Counted from the stretch's first letter, positions 1 to 7,894 are shown. The stretch is 44,011 bases of DNA from Deltaproteobacteria bacterium (GCA_026388735.1 JAPLJG010000067.1:1-44011), one strand, 5' to 3'. A program made the numbers and translations. The notes: generated by a model not told the origin, from the letters alone.

Positions 1-41
1 GGCTTGCGCCCTTCCCTCTTTTTGTTTGGGGTATGGCGTCA

Positions 42-77
42 TTGACAGAATTGTTTATTGTGGATACAATAATTGTA
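42..77 (+). promoter_or_regulatory. brnTA promoter and operator, probably leaderless
   Basis: A perfect -35 box TTGACA (42-47), a 17-nt spacer and a -10 box TACAAT (65-70) are visible. The -10 box is the left arm of a perfect 13-bp palindrome, TACAATAATTGTA (65-77), and also the right arm of ATTGT-ggat-ACAAT (57-70). The predicted transcription start falls at about 76-78, on the brnT ATG at 77, and no Shine-Dalgarno sequence precedes that ATG. Autoregulation by the antitoxin or the complex at this palindrome is inferred from how BrnTA and similar modules work. Confidence 0.6.
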
Positions 78-349
78 TGAAAATCGACTTCGACCTGGCA
101 AAAAGAGATAAAACCATGGGCGAACGTGGTCTTGATTTTGCCCGAGCGAAAGAAGTCTTCACCGGTCCTGTATTGAGCAGGGACGATGGTCGGTTTGACT
201 ACGGCGAAAAACGCATCATCACCTTCGGCTATCTAGACGGGCACATGGTAGTTATGGTCTGGACACCGCGCGGCGCGGCACGCCGCATTATATCAATGAG
301 GTATGCCAATGGGCGCGAGATTGAAAAGTACAGCGCAAGTCTGGGTTGA
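77..349 (+). CDS. brnT: BrnT family toxin
   Basis: A 90-residue protein with the BrnT layout: N-terminal MKIDFDLAKR, a central GLDFARAKEVF segment and a C-terminal ARRIISMRYANGREIEKY strand-helix. BrnT is a RelE-fold ribonuclease that blocks translation when free and is neutralised by BrnA. The frame is open upstream to 26, but family alignment and the promoter place the start at ATG 77. It overlaps the downstream brnA gene by 47 nt, the usual toxin-first order for this module. No disruption is seen, so the toxin is probably active. Confidence 0.85.
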   Translation: MKIDFDLAKRDKTMGERGLDFARAKEVFTGPVLSRDDGRFDYGEKRIITFGYLDGHMVVMVWTPRGAARRIISMRYANGREIEKYSASLG

Positions 350-614
350 CCCGGACGATGCCCCAGAACTGACAGAGGAGTTTTTCGAGCAGGCAACCCC
401 GATGATTGGAGACAAGGTTGTATCGAAGGATGAGTTCAAGAGGGCGGCCAAGGTAGCGCTTCGAGGGAGACCACCGGTTGATGCCCCGCGTAAGGCGATC
501 AACATCAGGTTGTCGCAGGATATTCTGGACACCTTCAAGGCGACCGGCAAAGGCTGGCAGACCCGCGTCAACGAAGCCCTGCGCGAATGGTTGAAAACAC
601 ATAATCCGGCATGA
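303..614 (+). CDS. brnA: BrnA family antitoxin
   Basis: A 103-residue protein starting inside the 3' end of brnT; ATG 303 or ATG 309 are both possible. The C-terminal half (RKAINIRLSQDILDTFKATG, then WQTRVNEALREWL) is the ribbon-helix-helix DNA-binding domain typical of BrnA. The N-terminal part should wrap the toxin. The gene is translationally coupled to brnT by the overlap. Its expected job is to neutralise BrnT and repress the promoter at 42-77. Confidence 0.85.
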   Translation: MPMGARLKSTAQVWVDPDDAPELTEEFFEQATPMIGDKVVSKDEFKRAAKVALRGRPPVDAPRKAINIRLSQDILDTFKATGKGWQTRVNEALREWLKTHNPA

Positions 615-673
615 TTGCGACACAATAGCAACCGATAACGGCTGGGCAACTCGCTCTTTGCGAAACGCCCATG

Positions 674-692
674 GTATGACAATATGTCATAC
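674..692 (+). promoter_or_regulatory. Operator palindrome upstream of the RHH antitoxin
   Basis: GTATGACA-ATA-TGTCATAC is a perfect 8-bp inverted repeat with a 3-nt spacer, ending just before the ribosome binding site GGAGGTG (694-700) of the antitoxin starting at 706. A ribbon-helix-helix dimer pair binding here to repress its own gene is the expected arrangement for a TA module. A poor -35-like TTGCGA (658-663) lies upstream, but no convincing -10 box was found. Confidence 0.6.
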
Positions 693-705
693 TGGAGGTG
701 ACATT

Positions 706-948
706 ATGGGACAGACAAAAGTAGCAATAACCATGGATGAAATGCTCTTGGCCGAGCTTGACGCTTTGGTCAAAAGGCATCTGTTTCCCAATCGCAGCGG
801 GGCCATACAGATTGCTGTCGCTGAGAAACGACAGCGTCTTGCCAAAAAACGTCTTGCTTCGGAATTGGCCAAGTTGGACATGGCGGAAGAGCGCTCTTTA
901 GCGGAAGAAGGAATGGGGCTGGAGCATGATGTATGGCCCACACACTGA
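706..948 (+). CDS. Ribbon-helix-helix antitoxin of a MazEF-like module
   Basis: An 80-residue protein. Residues 1-30 (GQTKVAITMDEMLLAELDALV) have the RHH pattern of a beta strand followed by helices, with SGAIQIAVAEK as the second helix. The C-terminal tail, rich in Glu, Lys and Leu, would be the toxin-binding arm. The start at 706 is chosen because GGAGGTG lies 5 nt upstream; an in-frame ATG at 658 lies before the operator and is less likely. The 3' end overlaps the start of a broken MazF-like toxin (ATG 933). The antitoxin itself looks intact, so it may persist as a lone regulator or as protection against related toxins. Confidence 0.75.
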   Translation: MGQTKVAITMDEMLLAELDALVKRHLFPNRSGAIQIAVAEKRQRLAKKRLASELAKLDMAEERSLAEEGMGLEHDVWPTH

Positions 949-1243
949 GAGGCGAAATCCGTTGGGCCGGCCTGAATCCTGCCAGTTCTCATTATCAGTC
1001 ACGATATCTTCAATGAACGATCCGGCGTCGTCATTGCCCTGGCTCTTGCCAGTCAGCCCCAGCGTGCGGGCTTTCCTCTTACCTTTGAGCTTGAGCATCC
1101 AGATCTTCCCAAAAAAAGCGCGGGTTAAAATCAGCCAGATTCGCACCTTTGCCGTGGAGCGCATCGGGGCGCGGATATGTAGGCTTGCACCTGAAACTCT
1201 TGGCCAGATCGTTGAGGGTTTGAATGAAATAGTTGGAGGGTAG
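933..1243 (+). pseudogene. Decayed MazF/PemK-like toxin
   Basis: Family-like pieces are found in three successive frames. ATG 933 opens with LRGEIRWAGLNPA, the usual MazF start. The next recognisable piece, VLIISHDIFNERSGVVIALA and onward to SQPQRAGFPLTFELEHPDLP, begins at 985 in another frame, and the stretch that normally carries the EQAGxRP motif is missing. That frame runs into a stop at 1126-1128 just after a run of seven A (1111-1117). Reading six A instead gives KKARVKISQIRTFAVERIG and the C-terminal EGLNEIVGG ending at 1243. An internal deletion near 984 plus a one-base insertion in the A-run therefore break the toxin. No single frame gives a full-length product. Confidence 0.75.
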
Positions 1244-1280
1244 GGTTTCAAAAAGAGCAACACCCCGAGCCTCTGTGTTT

Positions 1281-1300
1281 TACGGTTGACGTACAACGTA
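1281..1300 (+). promoter_or_regulatory. Putative higBA operator
   Basis: A near-palindrome built from TACGGTTG and CAACGTA around ACGTA lies 20 nt before higB and contains a TTGACG -35-like hexamer (1286-1291). A weak -10-like TAGTTT (1309-1314) follows after 17 nt. The expected start point is then close to the higB ATG at 1321, which has no visible Shine-Dalgarno sequence. HigA binding here is inference. Confidence 0.4.
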
Positions 1301-1320
1301 AAAATGGTTAGTTTGCAATT

Positions 1321-1599
1321 ATGATCTGTTCATTTGTCTGCAAGCATACTGAAAAACTCTTCCACGGTGGCCGAGTTCTTCGTTTTCATGCTTTTACGCA
1401 GCAAGCAGAGAAAAGATTACAGGTACTTGATAGTGCTACTTGTATTGATGATCTCATGAATCTCCCAAGTAACCGTTTCGAGGCGTTGGCTGGGGATCGC
1501 AAGGGGCAGCATAGTATTAGAATCAATCAGCAGTGGCGTATCTGCTTTGAATGGCATGAGGATGGCCAACATAACGTAGAGATAGTTGATTACCATTGA
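1321..1599 (+). CDS. higB: HigB family toxin (RelE superfamily)
   Basis: A 92-residue protein matching the plasmid-maintenance killer family. The C-terminal core has LAGDRKGQHSIRINQQWRIC, then FEWHEDGQHNVEIVDYH; GDR...R.N..WR.CF and the terminal DYH are the family's conserved and catalytic region. HigB cleaves mRNA on the ribosome. The start at 1321 matches the usual length and leaves no clear ribosome binding site. The stop codon lies 14 nt before higA, the standard toxin-first higBA order. No lesion is seen. Confidence 0.88.
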   Translation: MICSFVCKHTEKLFHGGRVLRFHAFTQQAEKRLQVLDSATCIDDLMNLPSNRFEALAGDRKGQHSIRINQQWRICFEWHEDGQHNVEIVDYH

Positions 1600-1613
1600 A
1601 AAGGAAGTTTATT

Positions 1614-1928
1614 ATGAACGCCATGCGACCAATACATCCTGGTGAAATCCTCAAGGATGAACTTGCTGAGATTGGAATGACGGCAAATGCCTTTGCCCAC
1701 GAGTTGCATGTGCCGGCCAATCGGATTACCGCTATCCTAAACGGTAGCCGTGCTGTTACCGCTGATTCCGCCTTGCGTATTTCCCGTTTTTTTGGCACCA
1801 CGCCGGAATTTTGGCTAAACCTCCAAATTTCATATGACCTGAAACTTGCTAAGGCTGCTGTCGGTAGTCGAGTTGAAAAAGAGGTCAGGTCGTTTAGCCC
1901 GTCTACTCTCCAATCTTCCCACGCGTGA
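1614..1928 (+). CDS. higA: HigA family antitoxin (XRE helix-turn-helix)
   Basis: A 104-residue protein opening with MRPIHPGEILKDELAEIGMT, the HigA/VapI signature, followed by a helix-turn-helix (ANAFAHELHVPANRITAILN) and TPEFWLNLQ. It binds HigB and represses the operon. The start at 1614 has AAGGAAG at 1601-1607. The last residues (SFSPSTLQSSHA) do not resemble the usual charged tail of the family, so the 3' end may have drifted or been replaced. The helix-turn-helix itself is complete. Confidence 0.88.
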   Translation: MNAMRPIHPGEILKDELAEIGMTANAFAHELHVPANRITAILNGSRAVTADSALRISRFFGTTPEFWLNLQISYDLKLAKAAVGSRVEKEVRSFSPSTLQSSHA

Positions 1929-2030
1929 CATCCTTCCTCTCCCCCTGCCAGAGGGAAAATGAGGGACACACAAGATAGTGACCCAGTGCGCCGCCTAACG
2001 CTTGAAGATTTTCAAGTTGCATTGTTGCGA

Positions 2031-2063
2031 AGAGGGAAGGGTGTTTGACTTCCCTCTTTTTAT
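2031..2063 (+). terminator. Rho-independent terminator closing the TA island
   Basis: A perfect 9-bp stem, AGAGGGAAG (2031-2039) with CTTCCCTCT (2049-2057), has a 9-nt loop and is followed by a T-rich tract. It lies about 100 nt after higA and just before pgeF. Its right arm plus T-run (13 identical bases, then a similar tail) also appears at 11-31 of the window, upstream of brnTA. Confidence 0.75.
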
Positions 2064-2077
2064 TTTGGAGTTTCTTT

Positions 2078-2800
2078 GTGCAATACTCTTTTTTCTCTCA
2101 CATGCAAGCGCTGTCTGCCGTTACCTTCTCACGCCATGGCGGCGCGAGCGAGGCTCCGTATCATTCGCGCAATGTCGGCCTGCATGTTGGCGATGACGAG
2201 GTGCGGGTTCTGCGCAACCGGGCGTTGATCAAGGAAGAGCTTGGGCTGGCGTGCCTGGTTTCGGCGCATCAGGTGCATGGGGACAGCATTTTGGATGTGG
2301 ACTGGCTGCCGGATGCGGATGTGGAGCATGCGGGTTACGACGCCCTGATGACAAACATCCCCCAGGTCGGTCTGATGATTCAGCAGGCCGATTGCCAGGC
2401 GGTCATGCTCTATGACCCGGAACACGGGGCCGTGGCTAATATCCATTCCGGCTGGCGGGGCAGCGTGCAGAATATTATCGCCAAAACCGTGGCCGCCATG
2501 ACCGCAGCCTACGGGACGAGGCCTGCCAGCCTGTTCGCCGCGATCAGTCCGTCCCTTGGCCCCTGCTGCGGAGAATTCACCCAGTATCACACCGAGTTGC
2601 CCCTGGCGTTTCATGCCTATCAGGTCCGGCCCAATCATTTTGATTTTTGGGCCATTAGCCGGGATCAACTCTGCGACTGCGGGGTGCGTAGCGAACAGAT
2701 CGAGATCGCCGGACGCTGCACGGTCTGCGATGGGGATTATTTTTCCTATCGCCGCGACAAGGTTACCGGGCGTTTTGCCTCGGTGATAGGGATGCGTTAG
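2078..2800 (+). CDS. pgeF: Peptidoglycan editing factor / multicopper-type purine nucleosidase (YfiH/LACC1 family)
   Basis: About 240 residues, the normal size. Conserved elements in order are FSRHGGAS near the start, the SAHQVHG motif, QQADCQAVMLYD, NIHSGWRG and SPSLGPCCGEF. The His of HQVHG, the Cys of ADC and the His of HSGWRG are the family's metal ligands. Members of this family remove wrongly incorporated amino acids from cell-wall precursors or act on purine nucleosides; which activity applies here cannot be told from sequence. The frame is open from an ATG at 2045, but that codon lies in the loop of the preceding terminator. GTG 2078, preceded by TTGGAG (2065-2070), is the better start. 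Confidence 0.88.
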   Translation: MQYSFFSHMQALSAVTFSRHGGASEAPYHSRNVGLHVGDDEVRVLRNRALIKEELGLACLVSAHQVHGDSILDVDWLPDADVEHAGYDALMTNIPQVGLMIQQADCQAVMLYDPEHGAVANIHSGWRGSVQNIIAKTVAAMTAAYGTRPASLFAAISPSLGPCCGEFTQYHTELPLAFHAYQVRPNHFDFWAISRDQLCDCGVRSEQIEIAGRCTVCDGDYFSYRRDKVTGRFASVIGMR

Positions 2801-2902
2801 CTGATATTTTTCAGACTTCAGCTGTTAGACAAAAAAAGGTGGAGAATGCATAATTATGAAGAAGCTGAAAACTATCAACTCAAAGCTGCCGACTGACTGC
2901 TC

Positions 2903-4231
2903 ATGATAAATTCCCGCGCCATAGCCATGGATGCGCTCCTTGCCTGGGAGAAAGCGCAGGAGCCGCTGGATCAGGTGCTGGAAACCATGCTGTCCGGGTC
3001 TGCCGTGGACGATCCGCGCGACAGGCAACTGGTCATGGCCCTGGTCTATGGGGTGGTCTGCTGGCAGGGTTATCTAGATGCAATCATCCAGAAATTTGCC
3101 AGCCATCCCCTGCGACAAATGAAGCCCCTCACCCTCGCGGCCCTACGGGTCGGCCTGTATCAGCTGGTATTCCTGGATCGGATACCGGAATCCGCCGCCA
3201 TCAATGAAACGGTGCAGGCCTTGAAATTGGCCCGGCAACCGAAATGGCTCACCGGTTTTGTCAATGGGGTGCTCCGCGCCATGGTTCGGCAGAGAGCAGC
3301 CCTGCCCGCACCCGATGAAGCGGCAGCGGTGTTGAGCCATCCAGCCTGGCTGGTGGCGCGTTGGGAACAGCTGTTCGGCCCGGTGCGCACCAGGCTGATC
3401 TGCGGGATAAACAATACCCTGCCGCCGCTGGTGGTGCGGGTGAACAGCTGCCGCATCTCTGTGGATGACTGGCTCGCCCTGTTGCGGGAAAATGGCATTG
3501 CGTGCGAACGCGGCTTGTTTGCCCAGGAGGCGGTGCGGATTGATAATTTTCAGGGCAGCATCACCGCTCTGCCCGGCTATGGGGAAGGCTTTTTTGTGGT
3601 GCAGGATGAGGCGGCCCAGATGGTCACGCAATTACTGGCCCCGTTTGCCAGCGCCAGATATCTGGACGCGTGTGCTGGGTTGGGCGGTAAGGCCCTGCAT
3701 CTGGCGCAGTTGTTGCCGGAAGGCGGCAGGGTGGTGGCGGTGGACCCCAGCCTGAAACGCCAAGCCCTGCTTAAAGACAATCTGCGCCGCCTTGGCGGGC
3801 CGGAGATAGAAATCCATGGCACCACGCTCCAAGATTTCGCCGCACAGCGTCAGGGGGCCTTTGCGGGCGTTCTTGTTGATGCGCCTTGTTCCGGCTTGGG
3901 CGTTATCCGGCGGCAGCCTGATATCCGCTGGCAGCGATCGCTTGCGGCATTACAAGGCTATCAGGAGAAGCAACTGGCGTTGTTGGCAGCTGCGGCAGGG
4001 CTTGTGGAACAAGGCGGCGTGCTCGTCTACGCGACCTGTAGCATTGATCCAAAGGAAAATGACGAGGTGATTGCCGAATTTTTAACTGCGCATCCTGAAT
4101 TTTCCATCACCCCGGCGCAGGAGTATCTTCCCGAAGCGGCCAGGGGCTTGTGCGATGGGACGGGGTTTTTTAAAACCACACCCGAGCAGGGGTTGGATGG
4201 GTTTTTTGCGGCCCGCATGGTGAAAAAGTAG
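2903..4231 (+). CDS. rsmB: 16S rRNA (cytosine-967-C5)-methyltransferase RsmB
   Basis: 442 residues. The N-terminal NusB-like RNA-binding domain covers about residues 1-140 (DPRDRQLVMALVYGVVCWQ). The C-terminal Rossmann methyltransferase domain has YLDACAGLGGKALHLAQLL for SAM binding, VDAPCSGLGVIRRQPDIRW with the PCSG cysteine, and the catalytic YATCSIDPKENDEV motif. It methylates C967 of 16S rRNA. It follows pgeF by about 100 nt and precedes uvrA by 32 nt on the same strand. No strong ribosome binding site is seen; a 16-codon open frame at 2856-2906 ends overlapping the start codon. Confidence 0.93.
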   Translation: MINSRAIAMDALLAWEKAQEPLDQVLETMLSGSAVDDPRDRQLVMALVYGVVCWQGYLDAIIQKFASHPLRQMKPLTLAALRVGLYQLVFLDRIPESAAINETVQALKLARQPKWLTGFVNGVLRAMVRQRAALPAPDEAAAVLSHPAWLVARWEQLFGPVRTRLICGINNTLPPLVVRVNSCRISVDDWLALLRENGIACERGLFAQEAVRIDNFQGSITALPGYGEGFFVVQDEAAQMVTQLLAPFASARYLDACAGLGGKALHLAQLLPEGGRVVAVDPSLKRQALLKDNLRRLGGPEIEIHGTTLQDFAAQRQGAFAGVLVDAPCSGLGVIRRQPDIRWQRSLAALQGYQEKQLALLAAAAGLVEQGGVLVYATCSIDPKENDEVIAEFLTAHPEFSITPAQEYLPEAARGLCDGTGFFKTTPEQGLDGFFAARMVKK

Positions 4232-4263
4232 CACATTTGTTGTGAACTGCTTATTGGTATCTC

Positions 4264-7101
4264 ATGGAACCAAAATACATCAGCATCCGTGGTGCAAGGA
4301 TGCACAATCTGAAAAATATCAGTGTGGATCTGCCCCGCAACCGGCTGGTGGTTTTCACCGGCTTGAGCGGCTCGGGCAAGTCCTCCTTGGCCTTTGACAC
4401 CCTCTATGCCGAGGGGCAGCGGCGTTATGTGGAATCGCTTTCCACCTATGCCCGGCAATTCTTGGGGCAGATGGAAAAGCCCGAGGTGGATTCACTGGAG
4501 GGTTTGAGCCCGGCGGTGTCCATCGAGCAGCGGACTACCAGCCGGAACCCTCGCTCCACGGTGGGGACCATCACCGAGATTTATGATCACCTGCGCTTGC
4601 TTTTTGCCAGGGTAGGCAGACCTTTTTGCCCGGAGTGCGGCGAGGAGATTCGGCCCCAGTCCGTGCAGGACATGGTGGCAAGCCTGATGGCCCTTGAGGA
4701 AGGGACCAAGATCGTCCTGCTGGCCCCGCTTTTGGACGGAAAAAAAGGCGAGCACCAGGCGGTGCTGCAGAAGCTCAGGCGGGAGGGCTATGTCCGGGCG
4801 CGGATCGACGGCGAAGTCCGCGATCTGGGTGAGGAGATCGTCCTGGAAAAAAACAAGCGCCACACCATCCAAGCGGTGGTGGACCGGCTGGTGATCAAGC
4901 CTTCGGTGGTCAGGCGGTTGTCCGATTCCGTGGCCACCACGGTGCAGTTGGGCCAAGGGTTTTTGCTGGTTCAGCTGCCGGAGTCCGGAAAAGAGATATT
5001 GTACAGCGAGCATGCCGCCTGCGTCCGTTGCGGCAAAAGCCTGCCGGAACTGAGCACCCAGCTGTTTTCTTTCAACAACCCCAAGGGCGCCTGCCCGGAA
5101 TGCGGTGGCCTGGGGGTGAAACAGTTTTTTGATCCGGAGCTGGTGGTGCCCAACCCGCGCCTTAGCCTCAACCAGGGCGCCATCCTTCCCTGGCAGTCCA
5201 ATTCCCCCTCCACTTATACGCAAGAGCTCATGGCCGGGCTTGCGCGGCAGTACGGCTTTTCGCTGGATACTCCGTTTGCCGAACTGCCCGAGCGGGCCAG
5301 GGAAGTTATTCTGCACGGGAGCGGGGTTGAGGATGTGATCTTCGACTATGTGCGGTTCCGCAGAATCCATACCCACCGCAAGCCCTTTGCCGGGATACTC
5401 CCCCAGTTGGGTCGGCGGTATCTGGAGACCGGCTCCGGTTCGGTGCGGGAAGATCTGGAGCAGTACATGAACGAGCAGGACTGTCCGGCCTGTCATGGGG
5501 CGCGGCTCAGGCCCGAGGCCTTGGCGGTGCGGATCGGGGAGTGGAATATTCACGGCTTGACCAGCCAGAGTATCGGCGGGCTTTTGGAAATCCTGCCAGC
5601 CCTTGCCTGGACGGATCAGGAGCTGTTCATTGCCGAGCGGATACTGAAAGAGATTGTTGACCGGCTCACCTTTTTGCACGATGTGGGCCTGGGCTACATC
5701 TCCCTGGCCCGTAAGGCGGCCACCCTCTCCGGCGGCGAAGCCCAGCGGATTCGGCTGGCCTCCCAGATCGGCTCGCGGCTGGCCGGGGTTTTGTACATTC
5801 TCGATGAGCCCAGCATCGGCCTGCACCAGCGGGACAATGCCCGGTTGATCAACACCCTGACCCGGCTGCGGGATTTGGGCAATACCGTGCTGGTGGTGGA
5901 GCACGACGAGGATACCATCCGGGCGGCCGATCATGTGCTGGACATGGGGCCGGGTGCCGGGGTGCACGGCGGGGAGGTGGTCTACAACGGCGAGGTGGCG
6001 GGGCTGTTGCGCCATAAAGCCTCCATCACCGGCGGCTATCTCTCCGGCCGGTTGTCCATCCCGATTCCCAAAAAACGGCGGCGGCCCGGTTCTAAAAAAG
6101 CCTGGCTCACCATCCGGCAGGCTACGGCCAACAACCTGCAAAAAATCGATGTCCGTATCCCCCTTGGCCTGATGACCTGCGTCACCGGGGTTTCCGGCTC
6201 GGGAAAATCCTCGCTGGTGATCGAAACCCTGTTCAAGGGGGCAATCAACTTTCTCGCGCACCCGCAAGGACAATCCGGTAAAGGCTGTGCCTTTGCAGGA
6301 TTGGAGCAAATCGACAAGGTGATTGATATCGACCAGAGCCCCATTGGCCGCACACCCCGCTCGAATCCCGCCACCTACACCGGGCTGCTCACCCCGGTGC
6401 GCGAGCTCCTGGCCCGGTTGCCCGAGGCGCGGGCCAGGGGCTATCAGCCGGGCCGCTTCAGCTTTAACTTGAAAGGCGGTCGGTGCGAGGCCTGTGAAGG
6501 CGAGGGGGTGATCAAGATCGCCATGCATTTTTTGCCGGATATCTATGTGACCTGCGAGGCTTGCGGCGGCAAACGTTACAATCCCGACACCCTGGACATT
6601 GCCTATCGGGGTAAGAATATCGCCGAGATCCTGGCCATGAACGTGGAGGAGGCCCTGGATTTTTTCGGCAAGGTTCCGCAGATCAAGGGTAAGCTGCAAA
6701 CCTTGCTGGAGGTGGGATTGTCGTACCTCGCCCTGGGCCAGTCCTCGGTGACCCTGTCCGGCGGCGAGGCGCAGCGGATCAAGCTGGCCAAGGAGCTGAG
6801 TAAAAGAAGCACCGGCAAAACTCTGTACATCATGGATGAGCCGACAACCGGGCTCCATCCGGCGGATATCCAGCATCTTCTCCATGTGTTGAACCGGCTG
6901 GTGGAAAGCGGCAACACCGTGGTTATCATCGAACACAATCTCGACGTGATCAAAACCGCCGATCACCTCATCGACCTCGGCCCGGAGGGTGGAGATCAGG
7001 GTGGCGCCATTGTCGCCCAAGGCACTCCCGAGGAGGTGGCTTGCGTCGAGGAATCGTACACCGGGCAATTTCTTAAAAAGATTCTGGAAGGACGGGGTTA
7101 G
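4264..7101 (+). CDS. uvrA: Excinuclease ABC subunit A
   Basis: 945 residues, full length. Two ABC ATPase halves are clear: Walker A GLSGSGKSSLAFDT near residue 35 and GVSGSGKSSLVIET near 645, with signature motifs LSGGEAQRIRLAS and LSGGEAQRIKLAK, and Walker B LDEPSIGLHQRDN and MDEPTTGLHPAD. Zinc-module CxxC pairs are present (CVRCGK...CPECGG and CEACEGEG...CEACGGKRY). UvrA dimers find bulky DNA lesions and load UvrB in nucleotide excision repair. Nothing is missing. It is probably co-transcribed with rsmB. No clear terminator follows; a 63-bp palindromic repeat begins 100 nt downstream. Confidence 0.97.
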   Translation: MEPKYISIRGARMHNLKNISVDLPRNRLVVFTGLSGSGKSSLAFDTLYAEGQRRYVESLSTYARQFLGQMEKPEVDSLEGLSPAVSIEQRTTSRNPRSTVGTITEIYDHLRLLFARVGRPFCPECGEEIRPQSVQDMVASLMALEEGTKIVLLAPLLDGKKGEHQAVLQKLRREGYVRARIDGEVRDLGEEIVLEKNKRHTIQAVVDRLVIKPSVVRRLSDSVATTVQLGQGFLLVQLPESGKEILYSEHAACVRCGKSLPELSTQLFSFNNPKGACPECGGLGVKQFFDPELVVPNPRLSLNQGAILPWQSNSPSTYTQELMAGLARQYGFSLDTPFAELPERAREVILHGSGVEDVIFDYVRFRRIHTHRKPFAGILPQLGRRYLETGSGSVREDLEQYMNEQDCPACHGARLRPEALAVRIGEWNIHGLTSQSIGGLLEILPALAWTDQELFIAERILKEIVDRLTFLHDVGLGYISLARKAATLSGGEAQRIRLASQIGSRLAGVLYILDEPSIGLHQRDNARLINTLTRLRDLGNTVLVVEHDEDTIRAADHVLDMGPGAGVHGGEVVYNGEVAGLLRHKASITGGYLSGRLSIPIPKKRRRPGSKKAWLTIRQATANNLQKIDVRIPLGLMTCVTGVSGSGKSSLVIETLFKGAINFLAHPQGQSGKGCAFAGLEQIDKVIDIDQSPIGRTPRSNPATYTGLLTPVRELLARLPEARARGYQPGRFSFNLKGGRCEACEGEGVIKIAMHFLPDIYVTCEACGGKRYNPDTLDIAYRGKNIAEILAMNVEEALDFFGKVPQIKGKLQTLLEVGLSYLALGQSSVTLSGGEAQRIKLAKELSKRSTGKTLYIMDEPTTGLHPADIQHLLHVLNRLVESGNTVVIIEHNLDVIKTADHLIDLGPEGGDQGGAIVAQGTPEEVACVEESYTGQFLKKILEGRG

Positions 7102-7200
7102 CGCGGTGACGTGAGCATCTGAATCGCGGCTGCCGGATGAAGTTCCGGGTGATCCGGAGATAGCTGTTGTTACAAATGGTGTTTATTTTGTATGCTCAAA

Positions 7201-7263
7201 CGGCATAAGGGGCCGTAAAGCAACGACCAGAATTGGACACGTTATTGTGTGACGGCTCCTAAA
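7201..7263. repeat. 63-bp palindromic repeat, copy 1
   Basis: This block aligns without gaps to 15861-15923; by hand count 48 of 63 positions are identical, with nearly identical ends (CGGCATAAGG and ACGGCTCCTAAA) and a variable centre. The arms AGGGGCCGT and ACGGCTCCT pair as a long hairpin with one G:T wobble. It is intergenic between uvrA and secB. The identical length with conserved ends suggests a dispersed REP-like or miniature mobile element rather than chance. Confidence 0.7.
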
Positions 7264-7387
7264 TTGCAAAAGACCCGTTGAAGTTTCGGCATATTTCATT
7301 ATAAAGAATGGAGTGCGGTTCTTACAGTAGGCGGAAACGTGGCGTGTGCCATACAGAAACTCAGACTCAGACAAGGAATTGCGAATC

Positions 7388-7870
7388 ATGGCGGAAGAAA
7401 AAAAAGAGGACGCTCAGGCACCGCAACCCCCTATTTTTCGGTTGCAGAAGATGTATCTCAAGGATTTATCCTTTGAAAATCCCGAGGCTCCGGATGTTTT
7501 TCTGGCGAAAGGCGAACCCAAGGTGGATGTGAACCTGGGCTTGAAGCACCGCAAGCTGGAAACGGAAGACCATTATGAGGTCACCCTGGCCATTACCGCC
7601 AAAGTGACCAACAGCCAGACCGAGAAAACCCTCTTTATCATTGAGGTCGAGCACGCCGGGGTGTTTTTGTTGAAAAATATCCCGGAAGAGCACATGGCCC
7701 CGGTATTGTCGGTGGAATGCGCGGCCTTGCTCTTCCCGTTCACTCGGCAGATAATCAGCCAGGTGTCGGTGGACGGCGGGTTTATCCCCTTCCTTATGGA
7801 GCCGATCAATTTTCATGCTCTGTATGAAAATTCAAAAAAGCAGAAGGCGGAACAAGAGCAGACGCAATAA
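7388..7870 (+). CDS. secB: Protein-export chaperone SecB
   Basis: 160 residues, typical length. FRLQKMYLKDLSFENPEAPD at residues 16-35 and the C-terminal FPFTRQIISQVSVDGGFIPF are diagnostic of SecB, as is LEVEHAG-like IIEVEHAGVF. SecB is a cytoplasmic tetramer that keeps preproteins unfolded and hands them to SecA. The start at 7388 is chosen because AAGGAA lies about 10 nt upstream; the frame extends to an earlier ATG at 7346 with no family support. The gene ends 24 nt before a strong terminator and is probably a single-gene unit. Confidence 0.95.
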   Translation: MAEEKKEDAQAPQPPIFRLQKMYLKDLSFENPEAPDVFLAKGEPKVDVNLGLKHRKLETEDHYEVTLAITAKVTNSQTEKTLFIIEVEHAGVFLLKNIPEEHMAPVLSVECAALLFPFTRQIISQVSVDGGFIPFLMEPINFHALYENSKKQKAEQEQTQ

Positions 7871-7894
7871 GAGTTTTCGTCACAGAGCGTATCA

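Noticed and set aside
926-1243. A 105-codon frame read as one intact gene
   Set aside because: Only its C-terminal third resembles MazF; the first two thirds are out of frame with the MazF-like residues, so a pseudogene is the better reading.
4492-7068. An 858-codon open frame on the minus strand
   Set aside because: Lies wholly opposite uvrA; it reflects GC-rich third positions and gives a His/Gln/Pro-rich protein with no family features.
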